Positions 1 through 11,801 of a stretch of 64,000 nt of DNA are shown here, piece after piece (positions within the stretch are counted from its first letter, which is position 1; the number at the start of each line of letters is the position of its first letter). This stretch comes from Bacillota bacterium. GTDB taxonomy: Bacteria; Bacillota; Bacilli; Paenibacillales; Paenibacillaceae. The position numbers and the translations under genes are program-made. The stretch lies in assembly GCA_023460795.1 (NCBI GenBank), contig JAEWPC010000033.1, positions 186,001 through 250,000 of the forward strand, written 5' to 3'. Below the pieces are notes generated by a model. It did not search any database. It was not told the origin of the DNA and saw nothing but the letters and a program-made list of their open reading frames with translations.

Positions 1-668
1 GCAACGAGAACAACATCAAGACGCGTCAGCCACTGTCCGACCTGCTCGTATCGCTGAGCGGAGCGTTCAACTTGGCGGACTACGAAGACATCATCAAAGA
101 CGAGATCAACGTGAAGACGATCACGATCGCCTCTGACGACAGCAGCTTCGTTAACTTCAATCTGAAGCTGAACTTGAAAGTCGCAGGCAAAAAATACGGC
201 AAAAACGTCGGTCCGATCCAAGCGGCTTTGAAAGGACTGTCCGGGGACGAGACTCGGAACGTCGTGCAATCCGGCACGTTCAACTTCGAATCGCCGGATG
301 GCGAGCCGCTCTCTGTCGGAGTCGATGAACTGCTTGTCGAGAAGGAAGCGAAATCCGGCTTCGCCTCGGCATCCGGCGGCGGCGTAACCGTCGCGCTCAA
401 TACGGAGATCACGCCGGAGCTTGAGCAAGAGGGTTGGGTCCGCGAAGTTATTCGCGCCGTGCAAGATCAGCGCAAAAAGCTCGATCTGCCGATCGAGAAA
501 CGCGTCAACCTCGTGCTGGAAGTCGATCCGGAGCTGGAAGCGGCGCTGCGCAAGTTCGACGACGTGCTGCGCGACAACGTGCTCGTCAATGACGTGACGT
601 TCGGACGCGCGGATGGCATGGAGACGCTTCAGGCCGGCGACAAGACGATCGCGCTGGCGATCGTATAA
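1..668 (+). CDS. ileS: Isoleucyl-tRNA synthetase, C-terminal part
   Basis: The reading frame is open from the window edge (frame of base 3) to a TAA at 668, so only the C-terminal ~220 residues are present. The start of the fragment contains the NIKTRQPL motif that follows the catalytic core in isoleucyl-tRNA synthetases. The rest resembles the C-terminal anticodon-binding/junction region, with a run reading WVREVIRAVQDQRKKLDLPI. The enzyme charges tRNA-Ile in the cytoplasm. A hairpin with a short T-run follows directly. The neighbouring order (DUF5665, YteA-like, lspA, rluD) is that seen in Paenibacillaceae, which supports the assignment. Upstream control such as a T-box would lie outside the window. 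Confidence 0.93.
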   Translation, partial: NENNIKTRQPLSDLLVSLSGAFNLADYEDIIKDEINVKTITIASDDSSFVNFNLKLNLKVAGKKYGKNVGPIQAALKGLSGDETRNVVQSGTFNFESPDGEPLSVGVDELLVEKEAKSGFASASGGGVTVALNTEITPELEQEGWVREVIRAVQDQRKKLDLPIEKRVNLVLEVDPELEAALRKFDDVLRDNVLVNDVTFGRADGMETLQAGDKTIALAIV

Positions 669-721
669 AGCGGGCATAATCGCGCGAATGGTTAGCTAAA
701 CATAATAGAGACACGATAAAG

Positions 722-787
722 ACGAGCTCTTATCCCCGTCGCTCAGGCGCATGTTGCGTTCGCGTCGGACGGGGAGAGCTCGTTTTG
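722..787 (+). terminator. Hairpin terminator downstream of ileS
   Basis: ACGAGCTCT plus CCCCGTC near the left pairs with GACGGGG plus AGAGCTCGT near the right, followed by TTTT. The left arm includes part of the dispersed GATATCCCCGTCGCTCAGG repeat, so the repeat seems to have been built into the terminator. Confidence 0.6.
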
Positions 788-814
788 CATTCGACCGGTT
801 GTGGGTAAACTGCC

Positions 815-847
815 TTTATAACGATATCCCCGTCGCTCAGGAGCGAG
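815..847 (+). repeat. Dispersed intergenic repeat, copy 1
   Basis: The sequence TTTATAACGATATCCCC followed by GTCGCTCAGGAGCG matches copies at 1372–1406 (inverted, one change in the core) and 19539–19572. It lies between the ileS terminator and the DUF5665 gene. Confidence 0.75.
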
Positions 848-883
848 GAACCGTCGGGGCTCATAGGGCGAGGGGGCTGACGC

Positions 884-1327
884 ATGAGCAATATGAATCT
901 GAACGGCAACGATATGAATAACGGGAATAACGGGAGCGGCAAGATCAATCAAATCAAAGTAAAAGTGACGTCCGACCCCGGAATGACCAAGATCGACGGA
1001 ACGACGCGGCTAGCGGAAGAGGCGGGGGCGCTAAGGAACACGCTGGATTTTCTAGCCGATCGTATCGATAAGCTGGCATTGGATATGGAGAAAGCGCAGC
1101 TCAAAGAGTATGTAAACCTCATGCATAAGCCGTGGCAGCTGATCATCAAAAATTTTCTTGCCGGGCTGTCTCGGGGCGTCGGCATCGCGCTTGGATTCAC
1201 CTTTTTCGCGGCTACTATCGTGTGGCTGCTGCAGCTGCTCGGAGCGCTGAATCTTCCGATCGTAGGAGATTACATTGCGGATATCGTGCGGATCGTCAAA
1301 CGGCAGCTTGAAATTAATCCGTATTAA
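884..1327 (+). CDS. DUF5665 domain membrane protein
   Basis: This is a 147-residue protein of unknown function. The N-terminal ~25 residues are rich in Asn and Gly. A central helical stretch (about 45–75, with LADRIDKLALDMEKAQ) is followed by one hydrophobic segment at roughly 100–120 (IALGFTFFAATIVWLLQLLG). The C-terminus (PIVGDYIADIVRIVK) is the part typical of DUF5665 proteins, which sit in this position in related genomes. It is probably a single-pass membrane protein. Dispersed repeats in inverted orientation lie on both sides, at 815–847 and 1372–1406. The ATG at 884 follows GGGGGCTGACGC, a weak ribosome site. No enzymatic motif is visible. Confidence 0.8.
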   Translation: MSNMNLNGNDMNNGNNGSGKINQIKVKVTSDPGMTKIDGTTRLAEEAGALRNTLDFLADRIDKLALDMEKAQLKEYVNLMHKPWQLIIKNFLAGLSRGVGIALGFTFFAATIVWLLQLLGALNLPIVGDYIADIVRIVKRQLEINPY

Positions 1328-1330
1328 CGC

Positions 1331-1354
1331 ACCTGAGCGAAGGGGATACCGGTA
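1331..1354 (-). repeat. Dispersed intergenic repeat, short diverged copy
   Basis: CCTGAGCGAAGGGGATACCGGT is an inverted, truncated and diverged copy of the repeat at 815–847. It starts three bases after the DUF5665 stop codon. Confidence 0.6.
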
Positions 1355-1371
1355 TGTGCGGCGACATAAGC

Positions 1372-1406
1372 AGCTCCTGAGCGAAGGGGATATCGTTATA
1401 AAGGGG
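1372..1406 (-). repeat. Dispersed intergenic repeat, copy 2 (inverted)
   Basis: GCTCCTGAGCGAAGGGGATA followed by TCGTTATAAAGGGG is the reverse complement of copy 1 apart from one core base. With copy 1 it brackets the DUF5665 gene in inverted orientation. Confidence 0.75.
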
Positions 1407-1461
1407 CGATGCAGAAGACCTCGATCTTCCGCCGCCCCCTATGATTGCCTACACGTTATTG

Positions 1462-2193
1462 TCACTCATCCACGTATTCATCCGGCTCGAGCAAGTGGTC
1501 GCCTTCGCCGGCGGCCATGTATTGCCGATAGGCGCGATTGCGAACGATGCTCAGATGAGTGCCGGTAATGTCCGTGGCGAGGAAGCTTTCGATCGGTTCG
1601 ACGAAGCCGTCGTTCTCGTCCGACTCGATCGCGATCGACTTGTAGTCGTCGACGTTGTTGTCCTCCGCATAAGCCGGGCTGGTCGAGTTGCCCCACGATT
1701 CGACGATTTGCCAAGCGTCTTCGCCGTCGAACCCGTTCTGGGTTTCCTTCTCGTCCAAGCTCGTTCGGCCGAACGGCGGCGTTAAGAACAGCTCCTCCGC
1801 CGGACGCCGCTCGATGTTCTCCTGACGCGGCTCATGCAGGGTGCAGTAAACCGCCGTCGGCAGCGCCTCCAGCCGTTCGAGCGGGATGAACTTGCCGCAT
1901 GCGACGCAATGGCCGTATTCTCCGCTTTCCATGCGCCCCAAAGCCGCGTCTACGCGCGCCAGCCGAAGCTCTTCTTTTTCCATGAGCGCATAGTCCTTGC
2001 TTCGTTCGAACATCTCCGTTCCGGCATCGCCGGGATGGTTGTCGATTCCGCTTAGCTCGCCGGTGGATTCTTTGAATGAGGAAGTCAGTCCGAAATGGTC
2101 GTTATCGGCGATCCGCGCTTCAAGCTCGCTTTTCTCTTGCAGCAGCCTTCGTTTAAGGCGCTCCATTCGCCCATGGTCCAACTGCATCGTCAA
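1462..2193 (-). CDS. yteA: TraR/DksA-type zinc-finger protein, YteA-like
   Basis: This is a cytoplasmic protein of about 243 residues resembling B. subtilis YteA. An N-terminal coiled coil (about 5–60) is followed by NHPGDAGTEMFER, then CVACGKFIPLERLEALPTA, a degenerate DksA-like zinc-finger region. The C-terminal part carries the YteA features YGNSTSP and FLATDITG. YteA-type proteins are spore-former-associated with no firmly established activity. They may contact RNA polymerase as DksA does, which is inference here. The start is uncertain: TTG at 2193 sits 8 nt after GGGAG, while ATG at 2187 sits 14 nt after it. The gene is divergent from lspA. Confidence 0.85.
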   Translation of the reverse strand: MTMQLDHGRMERLKRRLLQEKSELEARIADNDHFGLTSSFKESTGELSGIDNHPGDAGTEMFERSKDYALMEKEELRLARVDAALGRMESGEYGHCVACGKFIPLERLEALPTAVYCTLHEPRQENIERRPAEELFLTPPFGRTSLDEKETQNGFDGEDAWQIVESWGNSTSPAYAEDNNVDDYKSIAIESDENDGFVEPIESFLATDITGTHLSIVRNRAYRQYMAAGEGDHLLEPDEYVDE

Positions 2194-2311
2194 GCTGTCC
2201 ACTCCCTTCTTCCTTTCACGGAATGTAGTTTTCCCGCCGGATGTCGTTTTACGAGTGGAAAGCAATGTGATAAAATGGGCACGCAGGAGAATCGAAGAGG
2301 AGCGAAATTTC

Positions 2312-2851
2312 ATGGAACAACGCCGCCCGCCGATCGGTATTTATTACGCTATCGCGGCATTCGTATTTGTACTGGATTACGTGACTAAAAAAATTATCGC
2401 TCGTAACATCGATCTCAATACGGAGCAAATTAACGTCATCGGAGATTTCTTCTTGATTGCGCATATTCGCAACCGCGGAGCTGCATTCGGTATCCTGGAA
2501 GGACAGCGATGGTTTTTCGTCCTGATCACGATCGTGGTCGTCAGCGTTATCGCCTGGTATCTTCATCGTTCCTACCGCAATGGCAGAGTATTGATGCTTG
2601 TCGCGCTGGGCATGATTCTCGGCGGCGCGCTCGGCAATTTTCTCGATCGTTCGATTTACGGCGAAGTCGTCGATTTTCTGCAATTTAACTTCGGTTCGTA
2701 TACGTTTCCTTTATTCAACGTAGCGGATTGCGGCATCGTCTGCGGCGTCGCTCTGATTATCTTGGACACGCTGCTTACCCCGAAACAGGAGAATGAATCT
2801 AATGACAACGGAGAACAATCCCGAGATCGCGGAGAACAAACAACCGTCTGA
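2312..2851 (+). CDS. lspA: Lipoprotein signal peptidase (signal peptidase II)
   Basis: LspA is a polytopic membrane aspartyl protease that removes the signal peptide from diacylglyceryl-modified prolipoproteins. The 179-residue protein has four predicted membrane segments (about 9–28, 66–83, 92–110 and 133–154). Both catalytic Asp motifs are present: GNFLDR (Asp112) and NVADCG (Asp139). The N-terminal N-R-G-A-A-F-G motif (about 54–60) is also conserved. The ATG at 2312 follows AGAGGAGCG. The C-terminus is a hydrophilic tail whose coding sequence overlaps the start of rluD by 50 bp, so the two are translated from one message. The many lipoproteins in this window are its natural substrates. Confidence 0.95.
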   Translation: MEQRRPPIGIYYAIAAFVFVLDYVTKKIIARNIDLNTEQINVIGDFFLIAHIRNRGAAFGILEGQRWFFVLITIVVVSVIAWYLHRSYRNGRVLMLVALGMILGGALGNFLDRSIYGEVVDFLQFNFGSYTFPLFNVADCGIVCGVALIILDTLLTPKQENESNDNGEQSRDRGEQTTV

Positions 2852-3809
2852 GACTTGGGCGCAAGATACGGATTCGGACGAAGCGGATAACCGCGTGGAG
2901 TGGCGCGTAGACGACGCTTCCGCCGGAGAACGTATCGACAAGCATTTGACCGAGCGGCTGGCGGACAGGCAGGTATCGCGCTCGCAGGTACAAGAATGGA
3001 TTCGGATCGGCGCCGTGAAGGTGAACGGAGGGCAAGTGAAACCGAACGCCAAAGTCGCCGCGGGCGACGACATCGTCGTGACGATTCCGGGACCCGAGCC
3101 CCTCGAGGCGTTCCCGGAGAACATACCGCTTGACGTTGTATACGAAGACAGCCACGTCATCGTCATCAATAAGCCGCGCGGCATGGTCGTCCATCCGGCG
3201 GCAGGCCATCCGAGCGGCACGCTCGTGAACGCGCTGCTGTACCATTGCCAAGACTTGTCCGGCATTAACGGAGTAATGCGTCCCGGCATCGTGCACCGGA
3301 TCGACAAAGACACGTCCGGCTTGCTGATGGTCGCCAAGAACGACTTGGCGCATGCTTCGCTAGCCGCCCAGCTTAAGGCGCATACCGTGAATCGCCGTTA
3401 TTACGCGATCGTGTACGGCCAGGTGGAGCACGATAGAGGGACGATCGATGCGCCGATCGGCAGGGCGAACCAAGACCGCAAGCTGTACGTCGTGACGGAG
3501 AAGAACAGCAAGCACGCCGTGACCCATTTTACCGTATCCGAACGGTTCGGCGATTACACTCTGCTCGATCTGAAGCTGGAGACGGGCAGAACGCATCAAA
3601 TCCGCGTGCACATGAAGTATATCGGGTATCCGCTAGTGGGTGACCCGGTATACGGAGGCAAGAGCGGACGCACGCTCGGGATGTCCGGGCAAGCGCTCCA
3701 TGCGGGCGTGCTCGGCTTCGAGCATCCGCGTAGCGGGGAGTGGCTGGAATTTACCGCGCCGATACCCGAGGATATGGAGCATGCGCTGAATATTTTAAGA
3801 ACACGCTGA
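2802..3809 (+). CDS. rluD: RluA/RluD family 23S rRNA pseudouridine synthase
   Basis: This enzyme isomerises uridine to pseudouridine in large-subunit rRNA. The 335-residue protein has an acidic N-terminal ~35 residues, an S4 RNA-binding domain (about 43–92) and the catalytic domain. The latter contains GIVHRIDKDTSGL, with catalytic Asp at about 168, and ETGRTHQIRVH near 265. It matches the RluA/YlyB family. Exact target positions cannot be read from sequence. ATG 2802 is preferred over ATG 2793 because AGGAG lies 10 nt upstream of the former and only 1 nt upstream of the latter. It is translationally coupled to lspA. Confidence 0.9.
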   Translation: MTTENNPEIAENKQPSETWAQDTDSDEADNRVEWRVDDASAGERIDKHLTERLADRQVSRSQVQEWIRIGAVKVNGGQVKPNAKVAAGDDIVVTIPGPEPLEAFPENIPLDVVYEDSHVIVINKPRGMVVHPAAGHPSGTLVNALLYHCQDLSGINGVMRPGIVHRIDKDTSGLLMVAKNDLAHASLAAQLKAHTVNRRYYAIVYGQVEHDRGTIDAPIGRANQDRKLYVVTEKNSKHAVTHFTVSERFGDYTLLDLKLETGRTHQIRVHMKYIGYPLVGDPVYGGKSGRTLGMSGQALHAGVLGFEHPRSGEWLEFTAPIPEDMEHALNILRTR

Positions 3810-3974
3810 TTGAACGAAGAGGCCGTTGAGTAGGTTTGTTTCGTAATAATGCAAATTTTTGACCGTTTGGTGTATGATGCTCGGTTCGCGAAGTACGATA
3901 GACTGTACATAGCGAAACGGGACGACCAAGTGGGTCTCCCGCATTATCGAACATACCGGAAGGCGGTCTTTCTT

Positions 3975-5210
3975 ATGGCTACAATTAATCAAAACTTTCT
4001 GAACCTCCAAGGGAGCTATCTGTTCTCTGAAATCGCGAAGCGCCGTACGAAGTTCATCCAGGAAAATCCGAACGCGCAAATTATAAGCTTGGGCATCGGC
4101 GACGTCACGCGCGCCTTGCCGGAAGCAGTCACGAAGGCGATGCACGCCGCGGTAGACGAACTGGCTACCGTCAGCGCGTTCCGCGGCTACGGCCCGGAGC
4201 AAGGCTACGACTTCCTTATTAACGCGATTATCGAGCACGATTATAAAGCCCGCGGCATCGAACTGGCCAGCAACGAAGTGTTCGTCAGCGACGGTTCGAA
4301 GTGCGACGTCGGCAACATTCAAGAAATTTTCAGCCAGGACGCCGTGATCGCCGTTCAAGATCCGGTTTATCCGGTCTATGTCGACACGAACGTCATGGCT
4401 GGGCGCTCGGGCGCGTTCAACCGCGAGACGAATCGTTACGAGAACATCGTCTACTTGCCGTGCAACGCGGAGAACAACTTCAAACCGAGCTTGCCCGATC
4501 GCAAAGTCGATCTGATCTATCTCTGCTATCCGAACAATCCGACCGGCATGACGCTCACGAAGGATGAGCTTCAAGTGTGGGTGGATTACGCGAAGGCGAA
4601 CGACGCGATCATTCTGTTCGACTCGGCTTACGAAGCTTACATTCAGGAAAAAGACGTTCCGCACAGCATTTACGAAATCGAAGGCGCCAAAGACGTAGCC
4701 ATCGAGTTCCGCAGCTTCTCCAAGACGGCCGGCTTCACGGGCGTGCGTTGTGCCTATACGATCGTTCCGCGCAACGTCAAGGCGAAAGACGAGAACGGCA
4801 ACGAAGTAACCGTCGCCGACTTGTGGAACCGTCGCCACACGACGAAGTTCAACGGCGTATCGTACGTCACGCAGCGCGGCGCGGAAGCGATCTATTCGCC
4901 GGAAGGCAAAGCGCAAATCGCGACGATCGTCGACTACTACATGTCTAACGCGGCGGTGATCCGCGACGGCTTGAAGTCGCTCGGCCTTACGGTATACGGC
5001 GGCGTCAACGCGCCATACATTTGGCTGCAAGCGCCGAACGGGCTGGATTCGTGGGCGTTCTTCGATAAGCTGCTATCCGAAGCGAATATCGTCGGTACTC
5101 CGGGCGTCGGCTTCGGTCAGAGCGGCCAAGGATACTTCCGCCTGACGGCCTTCGGCAGCCGCGAGAACACGGAGAAAGCCGTGGAACGCATCACGAAGCT
5201 GAGCCTGTAA
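3975..5210 (+). CDS. dapL: LL-diaminopimelate aminotransferase
   Basis: DapL converts tetrahydrodipicolinate directly to LL-diaminopimelate using glutamate as amino donor and PLP as cofactor, bypassing the acylated intermediates of lysine and peptidoglycan precursor synthesis. The 411-residue length is typical. Visible features are LGIGDVTRALPEAV near the N-terminus, the substrate-loop PNNPTGM, and the PLP-lysine motif SFSKTAGFTG (Lys at about 250). The ATG at 3975 follows GGAAGGCGG. It starts 165 bp after rluD and precedes the pyr promoter, so it is probably a single-gene unit. A DapL-type enzyme in a Bacillota genome fits Paenibacillaceae. Confidence 0.94.
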   Translation: MATINQNFLNLQGSYLFSEIAKRRTKFIQENPNAQIISLGIGDVTRALPEAVTKAMHAAVDELATVSAFRGYGPEQGYDFLINAIIEHDYKARGIELASNEVFVSDGSKCDVGNIQEIFSQDAVIAVQDPVYPVYVDTNVMAGRSGAFNRETNRYENIVYLPCNAENNFKPSLPDRKVDLIYLCYPNNPTGMTLTKDELQVWVDYAKANDAIILFDSAYEAYIQEKDVPHSIYEIEGAKDVAIEFRSFSKTAGFTGVRCAYTIVPRNVKAKDENGNEVTVADLWNRRHTTKFNGVSYVTQRGAEAIYSPEGKAQIATIVDYYMSNAAVIRDGLKSLGLTVYGGVNAPYIWLQAPNGLDSWAFFDKLLSEANIVGTPGVGFGQSGQGYFRLTAFGSRENTEKAVERITKLSL

Positions 5211-5250
5211 TCGAGTCATTATTTTTTGGGCGATAACCCCTGCATCCGCC

Positions 5251-5279
5251 TTGACAGTTCATGTCGAACATGGGATAAT
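5251..5279 (+). promoter_or_regulatory. Sigma-A promoter of the pyr operon
   Basis: TTGACA (5251–5256) and GATAAT (5274–5279) are separated by exactly 17 bp. The predicted start of transcription lies just before the PyrR-binding loop. Confidence 0.85.
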
Positions 5280-5292
5280 TCTCGTTAATGAA

Positions 5293-5480
5293 CTGGTACC
5301 TTTAATTCAGTCCCGTGAGGCTGTCAAGGTGACGCAGAATAGCAAGCTATAGCATCGGCACGTCCAAATTCGGACGTGAATCGGCGCATGCCCTTTCCTG
5401 AGCGGGGAGTCGCACGCCTATCCGGTTCTATCGTCTTCTGTCTGAATCCTCCTTGCGTCTGACGCAAGGAGGTTTTTTGT
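5293..5480 (+). promoter_or_regulatory. PyrR-dependent attenuator leader of the pyr operon
   Basis: The segment around 5298–5330 (TTTAATTCAGTCCCGTGAGG then CTGTCAAGG) can form the anti-antiterminator stem-loop with the purine-rich loop that PyrR recognises (CAGtCC...GAGGCUG). Downstream at 5448–5478 a strong terminator is present (CCTCCTTGCGTC/GACGCAAGGAGG plus six T). In known systems PyrR with UMP stabilises the first loop, which lets the terminator form. The same logic is inferred here. Confidence 0.85.
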
Positions 5481-5510
5481 GTGCCATCCTCGCATGAAGG
5501 AGCGTACGAC

Positions 5511-6071
5511 ATGCAAGACTCCAGAGTCATAATGGATGAATCCGCCATCAGACGGGCGCTTACCCGGATCGCTCACGAGATCGTCGAGAAGAACAAAGGC
5601 ATCGAAGATTGCGTGTTCATCGGCATCCGCACGAGAGGGATATACCTCGCGAGGCGGGTCGCCGAACGGGTAAGGGAGATCGAAGATCAATCGGTGGCGG
5701 TCGGCGAGCTCGATATTACCCGGTATCGGGACGATCGGCCGGGAACCGGCGGGCAGCGAGATCGAGTTCAAGATGGGGAGCTCGCGGTTTTGGTGAAAGA
5801 TAAGCGTATTATCCTGTTCGACGACGTCCTGTACACGGGACGCACGATTCGGGCGGCGATGGATGCGCTGATCGATCAAGGCAGGCCGCAATCGATCCAA
5901 CTGGCCGTTCTCGTGGACAGAGGCCATCGGGAATTGCCGATCCGTCCGGACTACGTCGGGAAGAACGTCCCGACCTCGCGGCATGAGACGATCGAAGTGT
6001 CGTTGCTCGAGAAAGACGACAGCGATTGCGTCACCATCTTGCATCCGCGCGAAGCTGAACTGCAACGTTAA
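5511..6071 (+). CDS. pyrR: Bifunctional pyr operon regulator PyrR / uracil phosphoribosyltransferase
   Basis: PyrR binds the pyr leader RNA in response to UMP and also has uracil phosphoribosyltransferase activity. The 186-residue protein matches the family along its length: AIRRALTRIAHEIVEKNKG near the N-terminus, GIRTRGIYLARR, and the PRPP-binding loop ILFDDVLYTGRTIRAAMDAL (about 100–119), then VDRGHRELPIRPDYVGKN. The ATG at 5511 is 8 nt after AAGGAG and lies directly behind the attenuator terminator. The C-terminus is slightly longer than that of the B. subtilis protein. The next gene is pyrC, not pyrB or pyrP. Confidence 0.95.
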   Translation: MQDSRVIMDESAIRRALTRIAHEIVEKNKGIEDCVFIGIRTRGIYLARRVAERVREIEDQSVAVGELDITRYRDDRPGTGGQRDRVQDGELAVLVKDKRIILFDDVLYTGRTIRAAMDALIDQGRPQSIQLAVLVDRGHRELPIRPDYVGKNVPTSRHETIEVSLLEKDDSDCVTILHPREAELQR

Positions 6072-6108
6072 CATCCACACTATTCTGATACGTAATAGAG
6101 GAGGCACA

Positions 6109-7422
6109 ATGGCTATGGCATCGATATGGATCATCAACGCGCTGAAGCTCAATGAAGATCTCGATGAGCTTGAGAAATATCACGTCCGCATCGAGAACGG
6201 AACAATCGCTGAATGGGTGCACGGCTCGATCGCTCCCGACACGGCTGGCGCCGAAGTGATCGATGCTTCCGGCAAGCTGATCTCTCCGGGATTGATCGAT
6301 ATGCACGTGCATCTTCGCGAGCCGGGCTTCGAATATAAGGAGACGATCGCAAGCGGTACGGAATCGGCAGCCAAAGGCGGCTTCACGACCATCGCCCCGA
6401 TGCCGAACACGCGCCCGGTTATGGATACGCCGGAGACGATCAAGTTCGTCACAGGTAAGGCGAAGACCGAAGGCGTCGTGCGGGTGCTTCCCTACGCGGC
6501 GATCACGAAGAACGAGCTCGGCCGCGAGCTGACCGATTTCCTGGCGCTCAAAGAAGCGGGAGCGATCGGCTTCACGGACGACGGCGTAGGCGTACAGAAC
6601 GCGCAAATGATGAAGAACGCGATGGCGCTCGCGAAATCGCTCGACATGCCGATCATCGCGCACTGCGAAGACGATTCGCTCGTCGAAGGCGCCGCGGTGT
6701 CCGAAGGCAACTTCGCCCGCAAGCACGGCCTCAAGGGCATCCCGAACGAATCGGAAGCGATTCACGTCGGGCGGGACATCCTGCTCTCCGAAGCGACCGG
6801 CGTGCACTACCACGTCTGCCACGTCAGCACCGAGCAATCGGTACGCTTGCTGCGCCTCGGCAAGTCGGTCGGCGTGAACGTGACCGCGGAAGTTTGCCCG
6901 CACCATCTGCTGCTCTCCGACGAAGACATTCCGGACAGCATGGACGCCAACTGGAAAATGAATCCGCCGCTCCGAACGCCGATAGACGTCGAAGCGTGCA
7001 TTCAAGGGCTCGAGGACGGAACGATCGATATCATCGTGACGGACCACGCGCCTCATAGCGAAGAAGAGAAAGCCCGGGGCATGGCAAGAGCCCCGTTCGG
7101 AATCGTCGGCTTCGAGACCGCGTTCCCGTTGCTCTATACGAAGTTCGTCAAAACGGGCAGGTGGACGCTTGAGTTTCTGCTCGCCAAAATGACGAGAATC
7201 CCCGCGCAAGTGTTCCGGCTCCCTTACGGGACGATGAAACCCGGCGCGCCGGCCGACCTCATTCTGATCGATCTAGAGAACGAGCGCGAGGTTGATCCCG
7301 CGACGTTCTTAACGAAGGGCCGCAACACCCCGTTCACGGGATGGAAGCTGTATGGCTGGCCTGTACTTACGATGGTTAACGGCAAAGTCGTCTATACTTA
7401 CGAGCAAGGCATCGCACGATAA
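6109..7422 (+). CDS. pyrC: Dihydroorotase
   Basis: This cytoplasmic amidohydrolase cyclises N-carbamoyl-aspartate to dihydroorotate, step 3 of pyrimidine synthesis. The 437-residue, class I-type protein has the zinc-ligand motif DMHVHLREPG (about 64–73), the PMPNTRPV segment, metal-binding HCED and HVCHVS, and TDHAPHS with the catalytic Asp near 312. The C-terminal GRNTPFTGWKLYGWPVLTMVNG is characteristic. ATG 6109 follows GAGGAGGCAC. The gene follows pyrR after a 37-bp gap in which pyrB would be expected. Class I dihydroorotases often associate with ATCase, so the missing neighbour is notable. Confidence 0.96.
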   Translation: MAMASIWIINALKLNEDLDELEKYHVRIENGTIAEWVHGSIAPDTAGAEVIDASGKLISPGLIDMHVHLREPGFEYKETIASGTESAAKGGFTTIAPMPNTRPVMDTPETIKFVTGKAKTEGVVRVLPYAAITKNELGRELTDFLALKEAGAIGFTDDGVGVQNAQMMKNAMALAKSLDMPIIAHCEDDSLVEGAAVSEGNFARKHGLKGIPNESEAIHVGRDILLSEATGVHYHVCHVSTEQSVRLLRLGKSVGVNVTAEVCPHHLLLSDEDIPDSMDANWKMNPPLRTPIDVEACIQGLEDGTIDIIVTDHAPHSEEEKARGMARAPFGIVGFETAFPLLYTKFVKTGRWTLEFLLAKMTRIPAQVFRLPYGTMKPGAPADLILIDLENEREVDPATFLTKGRNTPFTGWKLYGWPVLTMVNGKVVYTYEQGIAR

Positions 7423-7444
7423 ACCCGGCTAAGGAGTGATTGGG

Positions 7445-8576
7445 ATGCAAGCAAGATTGTTGTTGGAAGACGGTACGTTGTTCACGGGCCGAGGATTCGG
7501 CGCTGAAGGCGGTTCCGTCGGAGAAGTGGTGTTCAACACGGGAATTACGGGCTATCAGGAAGTTCTCTCCGATCCATCCTATTGCGGACAGATCGTTACG
7601 ATGACGTTCCCTCTCATCGGTAACTATGGCATCAACCGCGACGATTTCGAAAGCATTCGTCCCTATATCCACGGCTTCGTCGTCAGACGGCACGAAGAAG
7701 TGCCGAGCAACTGGCGCGCGCAATATACGCTGGGCAGCTTGCTTAAAGAGTACGGCGTCGTCGGTATCAGCGACATCGATACGCGTATGCTGACCCGCAT
7801 CCTTCGCCAGCACGGCACGATGAAAGGCATCATTACGACGGGCAACGAGCGCATCGAGGAGCTCCAGGAGCGCCTTGGCGCTACGCCGCTGCTGCGCGAC
7901 CAAGTCGCCCGCACGTCCACGAAGAGCGTATTCTCCAGCCCCGGCGACCAAGAGCGCATCGTCTTGATCGACTACGGAGCGAAGAGCGGCATTCTGCGCG
8001 AGCTTACGAAACGCGGCTGCGACGTCGTCGTCGTGCCTCAAGACGCGACCGCGGATGAGATTCGCAAGCTGAAACCGGACGGCATCCAGCTGTCCAACGG
8101 CCCTGGGGATCCGAAAGACGTTCCTCATGCGGTCGAGACGGTTCGTCAGCTGATCGGCGAATATCCGCTGTTCGGCATCTGCCTCGGCCATCAGCTGTTC
8201 GCCCTCGCGAGCGGCGCGGATACGGGCAAGCTGAAATTCGGTCACCGCGGCGGCAACCACCCGGTTAAAGAGCTGGAATCCGGACGCTGCTTCATTACGT
8301 CCCAGAACCACGGCTACACGGTGCTCGAAGAGTCGCTCGTCGGTACGGAACTCGAAGTGACGCACATCAACAACAACGACAAAACGATCGAAGGCCTGAA
8401 GCATAAGAAATTCCCGGCGTTCTCCGTGCAATACCATCCGGAAGCGGCGCCAGGACCATACGACAACAGCTATCTGTTCGATCGATTCATCGAGATGATC
8501 CGCGCGCACAAGCGCGACAATCCAGCACGTTCTCGCCAAGCGGAACTGTCGGAGACGCTGAGAGGAGAGCTGCAGT

Positions 8577-8590
<14 letters not shown>
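7445..8590 (+). CDS. carA: Carbamoyl-phosphate synthase small (glutaminase) subunit
   Basis: CarA hydrolyses glutamine and channels ammonia to CarB. The 381-residue protein has the N-terminal small-subunit domain (LEDGTLFTGRGFGAEG, VFNTGITGYQEVL) and a class I glutamine amidotransferase domain. The latter has the nucleophile in GICLGHQL (Cys at about 246) and FSVQYHPEAAPGP near the C-terminus. The start ATG 7445 lies 9 nt after AAGGAG, in preference to the GTG at 7436. It overlaps carB by 14 bp, as expected for a stoichiometric complex. It lies inside the pyr operon and is therefore likely controlled by PyrR. Confidence 0.96.

Positions 8591-11801
<3,211 letters not shown>

Noticed and set aside
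3858..3900. TTGACC and TATGAT as a dapL promoter.
   Set aside because: The two boxes are only 8 bp apart. No alternative partner at 16–18 bp is convincing.
3795..5030. A 411-codon minus-strand frame opposite dapL.
   Set aside because: dapL is clearly coding on the plus strand. The antisense product is rich in Arg/Val/Asp repeats with no motif.
6031..7209. A 392-codon minus-strand frame opposite pyrC.
   Set aside because: It is a composition shadow of a GC-rich gene with strong codon bias.
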